DNA from: Candidatus Komeilibacteria bacterium
GTDB lineage: Bacteria > Patescibacteriota > Patescibacteriia > UBA1558 > GWA2-36-10
NCBI GenBank assembly: GCA_018656065.1
Contig: JABHZY010000008.1
Coordinates: 1 to 32,264, forward strand
Length of the DNA: 32,264 nucleotides
Direction of reading: 5' to 3'
Shown here piece by piece: positions 1-6,919 of this stretch (within the stretch, counting starts at the first letter, position 1; the number at the start of each line of letters is the position of its first letter). The position numbers and the translations under genes were made by a program. A model generated the notes under the pieces. The model was given only the letters and a program-made list of their open reading frames with translations. It ran no database searches and was not told where the DNA came from.

Positions 1-62
<62 letters not shown>

Positions 63-368
63 AAATCTAGATAAATCTAGATTATATAGAATTTGAGTCT
101 CTAGGACTCAATATTGAAATGTGTTTTATTAAACACTAAAAAAATTTTAAGAAATTGACTAAAAGCTCATCACTTCCAAGTCATTAAAATTATAAGATTA
201 TATTAGGTTGTCTTTATATAATCTCCAAATTGTCAAAATACGTTTTTTTCTATATCAAGAAAAAACAGCAAGGTCCGAAAATATTCAGACACTACTGTCT
301 TTCCTTTATGTGCAACTCTAAGTTGTTTTCAATCAGCTACGAAAGTTTTGTACACTTAAAATTAATGC
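63..368 (-). other. rRNA leader region with several hairpins
   Basis: About 300 nt of AT-rich DNA separate the inferred rRNA start site from 16S. On the minus strand it holds perfect small inverted repeats: AATCTAGAT/ATCTAGATT right next to 16S, TTGAGTC/GACTCAA, GTGTTT/AAACAC and CAACT/AGTTG. These look like rRNA leader or processing stems. I see no convincing boxB-boxA antitermination site. The 117-aa plus-strand ORF of the track across this region has no coding character. Confidence 0.5.
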
Positions 369-374
369 TCCAGC

Positions 375-403
375 ATTGTATAGCAAAATTAATCTTTTGT
401 CAA
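375..403 (-). promoter_or_regulatory. rRNA operon promoter
   Basis: On the minus strand TTGACA is followed after exactly 17 nt by TACAAT. The transcription start would be near 368. It lies just beyond the terminator of the opposing-end gene cluster, so the rRNA operon is insulated from it. Confidence 0.75.
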
Positions 404-422
404 GTGTTTTATTGGCTAAAAG

Positions 423-455
423 AAAAAGGGCCCCACACGCTGTCGCGTGGGGCCC
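423..455 (-). terminator. Intrinsic terminator of the lipoprotein operon
   Basis: A 9-bp GC stem GGGCCCCAC/GTGGGGCCC is followed on the minus strand by TTTTT. It lies 29 nt after the lipoprotein stop codon. Confidence 0.85.
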
Positions 456-484
456 TAAGGGTTGTGATCAGTCCGCTGATGGGA

Positions 485-2374
485 CTAATCGGTGATATTG
501 AGTGGTCGCTGGCTGGTGCAGACGACCCGCTTATCGCAGTTGGCCGATTCCTCGGTACTAGTCTCGCCTTCAAGGCGAACTAGCTCATCGCGGCCATTAC
601 ACTTACCCGGGTAAATGTTGCCGGTGTAATGCAACTTAACTTCCATGCCTTCTTCGATAGGAATCTCACCGAGATGCACCCGAACTTCGCTCGGCCTCTC
701 CGAATTGAGATCATCGACCGTAGCATAGAGAACGCTATCATCGGAATAACGAAGCTCGATCACCACCGGTGCCTGATCCTCAAGACGAACGTCGAAATTG
801 AGAGTTGCGATCACGTAGAAGTGCATCATTGCTTCCGGCGGCACGTACCCGAAGGTAGTGCTGTCAGTAGTCTGGGTCGGACCGACCCAGATGCCGATCT
901 CCTCCTGAAAGGAGTATGTCACCGTCTCGTCGTCCGGCTCACCCTCCAGGATGACCGACATATGATCATGCTGGTATGCTTCATCGGTGACCCAGACCGT
1001 CACCGTGTCGGGACCGACACGATGGAAGGTATAGTTGATCGACTCGGTGGTGCCGACGATATTGCCATCGTTGGTCCTCCAGACGTAGTCGAGTACACCT
1101 TCGCCAAACTGAGACAGGTCCACGTCGAGTACACTGACCGTACCCACCGGTGCCGCCGGAGGCGAGGCCGAGACGTTGTCGATAACCAAGGGCTCCAGCT
1201 GATCAGCCGGCGTGATGAGTACCCTGATAGCATCAGCTGCCACAGGCGAACCGTCCTTGAGGACGATAGCCATCACATCGTAGATGCCCAACTCAGGAAG
1301 AGCGTAACTCACATCCTCACCAGTACCGAAGGTGACGTTCTCATTGAGGATGTAGTGCCACTCGATCGAGTCATAATCATCGCCATCCACATCGGCGTGG
1401 AAAGCAATCGGCTCACCAAGCTGCTCCTCATAAGAACCAGCCGACACGTCCACCGTTACCGGATGTTCGTGGATCTCAGGCTCAACACCAAAGATCGAGA
1501 GTCCGATACTCTCAGACACGCCGGTCGCATCGGTCACCTCGACCATAGCGATCAACTCGCCCAGAGTATTCATCTCATACATGCATGTGGGTTGCGTAGC
1601 AACCATCTGCCCGTCCACTGTGATCCGAAACTCGAAGGGCGCCTGCCCTCCATGGAGCACAGTGACCAAGCCAATCTGCTTGCCCAGCTCTACCGTTTGA
1701 GGTAGGGCGATCAAGTTGACATGCATCAAGGGATCAGTCGGCTGCTCGGTAATCAGAACAGACCCGAAGGACTGCTGAGTGTTACCGTTGGCGTCCGTCG
1801 CTCGGAAGATGACTTCATGGTTACCCAGCTCGTAGAGCTGGTAAGCCAACAAGACATCATTGAGAACAACCACCTCACCGTCGACCGAGATCTCGTAGCT
1901 GTAAGGCGGCGTACCACCCCGAGCAATACCGAGAGCCGAGAAGGTCAAGGGCGAGTATCCCCAAGAGTCCGGAATATAGAGCGTAGTCTCCAGGGGAAGT
2001 CCCGGAGGTGCACTCTGACCGGCCACCGCAACGGTAGCCGAATCAACCTCGCCGGTAACCATGTCAATCACCTTGAGCATGATCAGTTCGACCCTTGCCT
2101 CATCGAAGCGCAAAACCTCGATCGGATCATTGCCGACCAGCTCCCCGTGGCGATATAGCTCGTAGCTATACTCGTCACTACCACCAGTGACCATGGGAAT
2201 GGTCGCTGACAGAAAAGGCACGTAATCATCGGTGATGGTCATGCCGAACTGAACATTCAGCTCACTAGGCCCCTCAATAATCGGAGCCAGGACATCATCT
2301 CGTTCGGAACATCCCGTAGCCAGAAGGCTTAGGATGATAAGGCCGCAAAGGACCAAGATGTTCTTGTTCATCAT
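485..2374 (-). CDS. Secreted lipoprotein with repeated PKD/Ig-like domains
   Basis: About 629 aa. The ORF track begins 36 codons earlier, but the real start is the MMNKN methionine: it has a clear AGAAGGAG ribosome site and opens a lipoprotein signal peptide, NKNILVLCGLIILSLLATGC, with lipobox LATG-C. The rest is a chain of beta-rich units of about 80-90 aa with recurring patterns such as P-x-x-V-x-x-G and G-x-Y-x-V/T-x-x-V-x-D, which resemble PKD/Ig-like folds; one unit is near residues 310-395. No catalytic motif was seen. It follows the barrel-like gene by 13 nt and is probably co-transcribed. Base composition is clearly GC-richer than the neighbouring trmD or smc. Likely a surface adhesin or scaffold, but the function is inferred only from the fold pattern. 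Confidence 0.8.
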   Translation of the reverse strand: MMNKNILVLCGLIILSLLATGCSERDDVLAPIIEGPSELNVQFGMTITDDYVPFLSATIPMVTGGSDEYSYELYRHGELVGNDPIEVLRFDEARVELIMLKVIDMVTGEVDSATVAVAGQSAPPGLPLETTLYIPDSWGYSPLTFSALGIARGGTPPYSYEISVDGEVVVLNDVLLAYQLYELGNHEVIFRATDANGNTQQSFGSVLITEQPTDPLMHVNLIALPQTVELGKQIGLVTVLHGGQAPFEFRITVDGQMVATQPTCMYEMNTLGELIAMVEVTDATGVSESIGLSIFGVEPEIHEHPVTVDVSAGSYEEQLGEPIAFHADVDGDDYDSIEWHYILNENVTFGTGEDVSYALPELGIYDVMAIVLKDGSPVAADAIRVLITPADQLEPLVIDNVSASPPAAPVGTVSVLDVDLSQFGEGVLDYVWRTNDGNIVGTTESINYTFHRVGPDTVTVWVTDEAYQHDHMSVILEGEPDDETVTYSFQEEIGIWVGPTQTTDSTTFGYVPPEAMMHFYVIATLNFDVRLEDQAPVVIELRYSDDSVLYATVDDLNSERPSEVRVHLGEIPIEEGMEVKLHYTGNIYPGKCNGRDELVRLEGETSTEESANCDKRVVCTSQRPLNITD

Positions 2375-2387
2375 CGTCTCCTTCTGG

Positions 2388-3476
2388 TTAGAATTCCACC
2401 TGGGCGGTGAACATAAGGCTGTTGAACGAACCACGAAGGTCCGCCTTGGTCTTGTCAGCGAGCGCAGGCGCCCAACTGACAAAGATAGTCATGTCGTTGA
2501 TTGGCTGACAGGTCAGGCCGATGAGCAAGCCGTAAGACAGCCTGCTGTACTCGTTAACGTCGGTATAGAACTGAGAGGCAATGAAGCTCCCCAGATGGTA
2601 ACCGAACACGACGCCGCTGTCTGAATCTTCCTCGTCCTCGGTCGAAACCATGGTATTAGGCTGAGTATTGTGGAACATCCACGAATGCCTGCCGTCGACC
2701 ATGATCTTGGCCATCTTGCCCAGCTTGTCTTCGCCGCCAGAGCGAACGCCAAGGGACAAGTCCCAACGACGATCCTCCTTCTTGAAGGTAACACCAAGCT
2801 TGAAGGCCGGGATGGCCAAGTTGATGTCGCCATTGTTGTAAAGCATCAGACCGGCGTTCATGTCGGTCTGCCACTCCATGTCGTTGACACTGATCGAGTC
2901 AGACTCCTCGTCGGGAGTCATGACTTCAGTCGAGCTGTCGCCAGACTTGCTCTGGTCGATGTCAGTCCGAGGACCGATCAAGCCCGCATCGGCGCTGTCC
3001 GTTTGGATAGGCGCCACAGCAGTCGAATTGCCCGAAGGCGCATCGTAGTAGAGCTTGATGAAGACCTCGTCATCATCCACCGGGATGTAGCGGACAGCCA
3101 GACGCTCAAGACCCTTCTCCCTGAGGAGACGGATAACGCTCTTGAAACGCTTCACATTGAGTCCACCGTCGAGGGTCGCATCAAGCAACTCCTCCTTAAC
3201 GACGCCCGTAGTATCCTGGAGTACCAGGTTTTCGGCGCTCTGCCATCCAATCGAATCATTGGAAACCTCGGCGAAGAACTCGCCGTGGCCATCGTTAATC
3301 GCCTGGATCTTGGCATCGATCCAATCCGGCCAATCGATGTCGTCGGCACAATACTTTTCCAGAGTATCGGCCGTGTTGAAGATCATAGCCTGACTCTCTT
3401 CACCAGCATTGGCAAAGGGAGCTGATCCTACCATCCAGAAGATGATTAGGATCATGAAAAGTTGAAACTTTCGCAT
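2388..3476 (-). CDS. Secreted protein with outer-membrane beta-barrel-like C-terminus
   Basis: 362 aa, unrecognised family. It starts with a signal peptide (hydrophobic MILIIFWMVGSAPFANA, probable cleavage after ANA) behind a strong AGGAGGGG ribosome site. Residues about 25-150 look globular, 150-200 are Ser/Asp/Thr-rich linker, and 200-362 alternate hydrophobic and polar residues in strand-like segments. The protein ends in FTAQVEF with a terminal Phe, which resembles the C-terminal beta-signal of outer membrane barrels. That is unexpected if the host is a CPR cell without a classical outer membrane. First gene of a two-gene operon with the PKD lipoprotein. The GC-richer composition and Shine-Dalgarno use set both genes apart from the AT-rich neighbours and suggest acquisition from another lineage. 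Confidence 0.75.
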   Translation of the reverse strand: MRKFQLFMILIIFWMVGSAPFANAGEESQAMIFNTADTLEKYCADDIDWPDWIDAKIQAINDGHGEFFAEVSNDSIGWQSAENLVLQDTTGVVKEELLDATLDGGLNVKRFKSVIRLLREKGLERLAVRYIPVDDDEVFIKLYYDAPSGNSTAVAPIQTDSADAGLIGPRTDIDQSKSGDSSTEVMTPDEESDSISVNDMEWQTDMNAGLMLYNNGDINLAIPAFKLGVTFKKEDRRWDLSLGVRSGGEDKLGKMAKIMVDGRHSWMFHNTQPNTMVSTEDEEDSDSGVVFGYHLGSFIASQFYTDVNEYSRLSYGLLIGLTCQPINDMTIFVSWAPALADKTKADLRGSFNSLMFTAQVEF

Positions 3477-3692
3477 TTACCCCTCCTTAAGGGTTTTCAA
3501 ACACACAAAAATCGGACACAAACTTCAAAGCCTATAGGGTTGAACTCCTTTTTCTTCCCTATTCTAAAACATTGGTTGTCAACGGACACGCCTACGATCT
3601 CAATTTACCTATGAAATCAGAGGACAGCAGTCCAGACCTAAATTTAGATCAAGATTACTCTCCCTTGATTTACTATTATTCTTTATTTTTGA
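3477..3692 (-). other. Long 5' leader of the secreted-protein operon
   Basis: About 215 nt separate the predicted start site from the first gene. It contains a 6-bp ATCAAG/CTTGAT hairpin and a GGAC/GTCC hairpin, but no terminator-like T run and no leader ORF of note. No known riboswitch was recognised. Confidence 0.4.
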
Positions 3693-3698
3693 TACAAA

Positions 3699-3727
3699 AT
3701 TATAGCATATTTTTACAAAAATGTCAA
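3699..3727 (-). promoter_or_regulatory. Promoter of the secreted-protein operon
   Basis: Minus strand TTGACA, 17 nt, TATAAT, with the extended -10 form ATGCTATAAT: a consensus vegetative promoter directly abutting the trmD terminator. Confidence 0.85.
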
Positions 3728-3731
3728 TCAT

Positions 3732-3757
3732 AAAACCTCCAGATTACGGAGGTTTTT
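3732..3757 (-). terminator. Terminator of rpsP-khpA-trmD
   Basis: AAACCTCC/GGAGGTTT stem with T-rich flanks on both strands, 23 nt beyond the trmD stop. Confidence 0.8.
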
Positions 3758-3779
3758 ACAAAAAATAGCTAAAATTGGC

Positions 3780-4448
3780 TTATTTCCTATATTTTGTCTG
3801 TTTTTCTCGCCATTTTTTGATTTCACCATGATGACCAGAAAGCAATATCTTAGGGACCTTATAACCCATGAAATCCTCTGGCCTAGTATATTGAGGAAAT
3901 TCTATGTTAAATTCTTTTGTTTTTTTATTGTATTCATCAAAAGATTCATCTTGAACTGACTCTTCTTTACCCACTACTCCTGGTACTAATCTAGACACAC
4001 TATCTATTACACAAGCTGCAGCTAACTCACCCCCTGTTAATACAAAATTACCTAAAGATATTTTTTCATCTATAAAATTATCTATGCGAGAATCTATAGC
4101 CTCATAATGCCCAGCAATCAAAATAAGTCTTTTATATTTAGCCAAACGTTTTACTTCATTTTGGTCTAAGCTTTTACCCTGAGGTGACATTAATATCACA
4201 CGAGTATTTTTGCTCTGGCGTTTATAAATTTTTTTAAGTGTTTTATAAACTGGTTCAATTTGGATAACCATGCCTGGTCCTCCGCCATAAGGAGTATCAT
4301 CAACCGTTTTTCTTTTGTCAGTAGTCTGTTCACGGATATCATGAGAATTAATATTAATTAATTTATTTTCTTGAGCACGTTTCAAGATAGATGAATTAAA
4401 ATAACTATCTAATGACTCTGGAAAAATTGTTAGGATATCAAATTTCAT
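3780..4448 (-). CDS. trmD: tRNA (guanine-N1-)-methyltransferase TrmD
   Basis: 222 aa, usual length is about 230-250. It methylates G37 next to the anticodon of tRNAs reading CCN, CUN and CGG codons, using S-adenosylmethionine, and so prevents +1 frameshifting. SPOUT-knot motifs are present in order: DDTPYGGGPGM near residue 50, LIAGHYEAIDSRI near 110, SLGNFVLTGGE near 130, and the C-terminal YTRPEDFMGYKVPKILLSGH block. It is last in the classical rpsP-khpA-trmD order, but rimM, normally between khpA and trmD, is absent here. No Shine-Dalgarno precedes ATG. A terminator lies between khpA and trmD, so expression needs readthrough or a weak internal promoter. Confidence 0.96.
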   Translation of the reverse strand: MKFDILTIFPESLDSYFNSSILKRAQENKLININSHDIREQTTDKRKTVDDTPYGGGPGMVIQIEPVYKTLKKIYKRQSKNTRVILMSPQGKSLDQNEVKRLAKYKRLILIAGHYEAIDSRIDNFIDEKISLGNFVLTGGELAAACVIDSVSRLVPGVVGKEESVQDESFDEYNKKTKEFNIEFPQYTRPEDFMGYKVPKILLSGHHGEIKKWREKQTKYRK

Positions 4449-4471
4449 AATTTAATCATATTACATATTTA

Positions 4472-4506
4472 AATAAAATAAAAGACCGCTAAGATTGCGG
4501 TCTTTT
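4472..4506 (-). terminator. Terminator between khpA and trmD
   Basis: A 10-bp stem AAAAGACCGC/GCGGTCTTTT with a TTTTATTTTA tail on the minus strand. It probably trims expression of trmD relative to the ribosomal gene rpsP. Confidence 0.75.
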
Positions 4507-4528
4507 ATTTTAAAATATAAATGTTCGA

Positions 4529-4888
4529 TTATAATTTTAATTCGTCTACGTCTGCATCTACTGTTTCAGTAGCTGGAGCTTCCTCAACTTTAGGAGCTTC
4601 CTCAACTTTAGGAGCTTCCTCTCTAGGAGCTCTTTCTTGACCTTCTTTTTCTGGTTCGTAAACCTTCAAATTGACATAAGAATTGTTCTTGTTGCCAATT
4701 ATACGAAGAAGGGTTCTAAGAGATCTAGCTGTTTGACCTTGCTTACCAATGATCTTCCCCATTTCCTCTGGGTTAACCTTTAGGGTCAAAAGTACGCCTC
4801 TTTCGTCGATATTTCTTTCAACAACTACGTCTTCTGGCTTATCAACTAATTCTTTAACAATCATTTCTAAAAAATCTTTGTCTTCCAT
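4529..4888 (-). CDS. khpA: KH-domain RNA-binding protein KhpA
   Basis: 119 aa. Residues 1-80 match the single KH domain of KhpA/YlqC, with the signature GKIIGKQGQTARSLR as the nucleic-acid-binding GxxG loop. In other bacteria KhpA partners KhpB and binds many RNAs, influencing division and translation. The last 40 residues are an acidic low-complexity tail with two EEAPKVEEAPK-like units, not part of the KH fold; similar tails occur on rpsP here. It lies between rpsP and trmD as in most Gram-positive-type genomes. No Shine-Dalgarno sequence. Confidence 0.93.
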   Translation of the reverse strand: MEDKDFLEMIVKELVDKPEDVVVERNIDERGVLLTLKVNPEEMGKIIGKQGQTARSLRTLLRIIGNKNNSYVNLKVYEPEKEGQERAPREEAPKVEEAPKVEEAPATETVDADVDELKL

Positions 4889-4981
4889 TTCTTTGTTGGT
4901 TAATTATCTTCTTATTAATATTATTCTAAAGTTAAGAATAACTCTAAAATTATATAATTATTTTCGGAGGTCGTCAACAAA

Positions 4982-5404
4982 TTATTTTGCTTCCTCAGTT
5001 TTTGGAGTAGATTCTTCTTTAGCTTCCTCGGGCTTAGCTTCAGGAGTAGCTTCTACAGCCTTAGGAGTTTCATCCTTGGCTGGAGCTTCGTCTTTTTTGT
5101 CTTCAGCTTTATCACCTTCTTTTTTAGCGGCTCTCTTTTTAGAAATACTAACAGATTTTTTCTTATCACCTTCTAAAATACCCGCTTTAATCAAAAGGTT
5201 ATTAGCACTAGCCGAAGCTTGAGCGCCAACTGAAAGCCAATGTTTGATACGATCTTCCTTGAGCGCAGCTTCTTTTTTATGAGGATCGTATTGACCCAAA
5301 ATCTCAAGGTGATCACCATACATATCTTTACTTCTCTCAGAAACTACCACTCTATATAGTGGCTGCTTTTTTCTACCTACTCTTTGTAATCTAATGGCTA
5401 ACAT
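4982..5404 (-). CDS. rpsP: 30S ribosomal protein S16
   Basis: 140 aa against a usual 80-90. Residues 1-80 are the canonical S16 fold (MLAIRLQRVGRKKQPLYRVV, LGQYDP, W-SVGAQ), a small-subunit assembly protein. The extra 60 residues are a Lys/Glu/Ala/Pro-rich disordered tail, a length expansion also seen in khpA next door. It heads the khpA-trmD operon with a promoter 35 nt upstream of ATG and has no visible ribosome-binding site. Confidence 0.97.
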   Translation of the reverse strand: MLAIRLQRVGRKKQPLYRVVVSERSKDMYGDHLEILGQYDPHKKEAALKEDRIKHWLSVGAQASASANNLLIKAGILEGDKKKSVSISKKRAAKKEGDKAEDKKDEAPAKDETPKAVEATPEAKPEEAKEESTPKTEEAK

Positions 5405-5438
5405 TTACTAAACTTATTTAATAATAATAACGGGCTGA

Positions 5439-5467
5439 ATATTACTATAATTAAAGACTTATGTCAA
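5439..5467 (-). promoter_or_regulatory. rpsP operon promoter
   Basis: Minus strand TTGACA, 17 nt, TAATAT, placing the transcription start about 30 nt before the rpsP ATG. Confidence 0.75.
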
Positions 5468-5487
5468 TATCTGTGCTAATAAAATAC

Positions 5488-5515
5488 TAGACTTTATTTT
5501 TAGGCTTGTTATAAT
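5488..5515 (+). promoter_or_regulatory. Promoter of the UDP-sugar dehydrogenase-like gene
   Basis: TAGACT, 16 nt, TATAAT, ending 33 nt before the ATG at 5549 and divergent from the rpsP promoter. The -10 is perfect and the -35 is weak. Confidence 0.5.
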
Positions 5516-5548
5516 AATAATCAGTTTAAATTAATAAATTTATAAAAA

Positions 5549-6388
5549 ATGTCTAAAAATTTAAAAATAGGTTTTATCGGCCAGGGTTTTATCGGCAAAA
5601 ATTACGCTGATGATTTTGAAGCTAGAGGCTATAATATTGTTAGATATGATATAAATGGCTATGAAGCTGGCAAAGATAAAATAAAAGATTGTGACATAGT
5701 ATTAATAGCAGTACCAACTCCTACTACAGTTAATGGCTTTAATGATTCTATTGTCCAGGAAGTATTATCTTTGATTGGTGAAAATAAAATCGCAGTTATT
5801 AAATCTACTCTACAAGTTGGTACTACAGTCAAAATGCAAAAACTTTTTCCTAATATTACCGTAATGCATTCTCCAGAATTTTTACGAGAAAAATATGCAG
5901 CCGATGATGCCAAACATCCAAATAGAAATATTGTGGGAATTACTGACATAAATAATAAAAAGCTTAAAGAAAAAGCTGAGTTAGTAATGACAACCTTAGC
6001 TAAAGCACCTTACGAATTGATAACTCAGGTAGCCAATGCTGAGATGATAAAATATGGTGGCAACTGTTTATTATATTTTAGGGTAGTTTTCATGAACATG
6101 ATGTATGACTTGGCTGGAAAATATAATCTAGACCACAAAATTATCAAAGAAGCTATGAGTAAAGATCCTCGTATCGGTGATTCTCATCTCAAGGTAATGC
6201 ATAAAGGTGGTCGAGGAGCTGCCGGGCATTGTTTTATTAAAGATTTTGAAGCTTTTATAGAAATGTTATCTTCCCAAAATTTAGACGAACAAAAAAAGGC
6301 CGCTGAAGCGGTCAGAGATCTTAATGTTAAATACATGCGAGACTCAAATAAAGATTTAGATCTACTAAAAGATATCTACGGAAAATAA
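5549..6388 (+). CDS. UDP-glucose/GDP-mannose dehydrogenase family protein, short form
   Basis: 279 aa against about 400-450 for the family. The N-terminal Rossmann domain has GFIGQGFIGKNYA as its NAD-binding loop and AVPTPT near residue 55. The family motif SPEFLREKYA follows. The central dimerisation helix carries NAEMIKYGGNCLLYF, which includes the conserved Lys and Asn. The catalytic-cysteine segment GAAGHCFIKD keeps the Cys and Lys/Asp. The protein stops soon after, so the C-terminal UDP-binding domain is missing. The reaction in full-length relatives is a four-electron oxidation of a nucleotide-sugar C6 to the uronic acid; whether this short form retains it is open. Monocistronic, no Shine-Dalgarno, AT-rich like the core genes. 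Confidence 0.85.
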   Translation: MSKNLKIGFIGQGFIGKNYADDFEARGYNIVRYDINGYEAGKDKIKDCDIVLIAVPTPTTVNGFNDSIVQEVLSLIGENKIAVIKSTLQVGTTVKMQKLFPNITVMHSPEFLREKYAADDAKHPNRNIVGITDINNKKLKEKAELVMTTLAKAPYELITQVANAEMIKYGGNCLLYFRVVFMNMMYDLAGKYNLDHKIIKEAMSKDPRIGDSHLKVMHKGGRGAAGHCFIKDFEAFIEMLSSQNLDEQKKAAEAVRDLNVKYMRDSNKDLDLLKDIYGK

Positions 6389-6404
6389 ATTTTACTTTTT
6401 AAGT

Positions 6405-6444
6405 AAAAAATAATAGACTCTCCCGGCGGATTCCGAGAGAGTCT
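6405..6444 (-). terminator. Terminator of the small 6464-6745 gene
   Basis: An AGACTCTC/GAGAGTCT stem followed on the minus strand by ATTATTTTTT. It may also stop transcription from the convergent dehydrogenase gene, though its plus-strand T run is poor. Confidence 0.75.
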
Positions 6445-6463
6445 TCTTTGTAGCGAGCCTGGA

Positions 6464-6745
6464 TCAGGCGACTTCCTTGGCTCTGACCTTCTCCGCCAAC
6501 TCAGGCGAAACACCATAACCTCGAATGGAAGATAGCGCAAACTTATCACGCTTATTCTGACCATTCTTGACGATCAGCTCCCTCTTCTTGCCGAGGTTAA
6601 AGGTGACGATATCTTTGATGGTGACGGCCGTTCTGTTGTGAGGAACAACCGTCCGAACTTCTCCTGAATTCAGGATGCTCCGAAGTCCGTATTGCTCAGC
6701 CTGACTGGCTCCGATGATGACAGTAGCTGCCTTTGGATTACTCAA
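6464..6745 (-). CDS. Hypothetical 93-aa protein, GC-richer island gene
   Basis: No recognised family. It starts at TTG behind a good AAAGGA ribosome site with 6 nt spacing; no ATG is available nearby. The sequence is mixed alpha/beta and basic (GLRSILNSGEVRTVVPHN, FNLGKKRELIV), without signal peptide or membrane segment, so a small cytoplasmic protein, perhaps nucleic-acid binding. It has its own promoter at 6847-6875, a leader of about 95 nt with a CCATCA/TGATGG hairpin, and its own terminator. Composition is visibly GC-richer than smc and the dehydrogenase on either side, which together with Shine-Dalgarno use suggests separate ancestry. Confidence 0.65.
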   Translation of the reverse strand: MSNPKAATVIIGASQAEQYGLRSILNSGEVRTVVPHNRTAVTIKDIVTFNLGKKRELIVKNGQNKRDKFALSSIRGYGVSPELAEKVRAKEVA

Positions 6746-6846
6746 TGTGAGTCCTTTCGAATAATGCTAGGTTACTGTGAACTAATCAGTTAAAGGCTCC
6801 TTTCGGGTTTAAATGTACACGCCATCAGTTGTTTGATGGTTTTTTT

Positions 6847-6875
6847 ATAATAATGATTATTGATTATTCTGTCAA
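6847..6875 (-). promoter_or_regulatory. Promoter of the 6464-6745 gene
   Basis: Minus strand TTGACA, 17 nt, TATTAT, starting immediately after the smc terminator. Confidence 0.75.
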
Positions 6876-6877
6876 TT

Positions 6878-6904
6878 AAAAAAGCCTCAAGCAAAACTCG
6901 AGGC
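6878..6904 (-). terminator. smc terminator
   Basis: A GCCTC/GAGGC stem followed by TTTTTT on the minus strand, 16 nt after the smc stop. Confidence 0.75.
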
Positions 6905-6919
6905 CCTTAAATATATATA

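Noticed and set aside
230-583. 117-aa plus-strand ORF over the rRNA leader
   Set aside because: It crosses the rRNA promoter and the lipoprotein terminator, has no ribosome site and no recognisable domain.
629-1705. 358-aa plus-strand ORF, and other plus-strand ORFs over 485-3476
   Set aside because: They are antisense shadows of the GC-richer secreted-protein genes. Their translations are rich in His/Arg and low in hydrophobic core, have no ribosome site, and lie opposite genes with signal peptides and good starts.
4560-4630. Tandem DNA repeat in khpA (GGAGCTTCCTCAACTTTA units)
   Set aside because: It encodes the EEAPKV repeats in the acidic tail of KhpA and needs no separate explanation.
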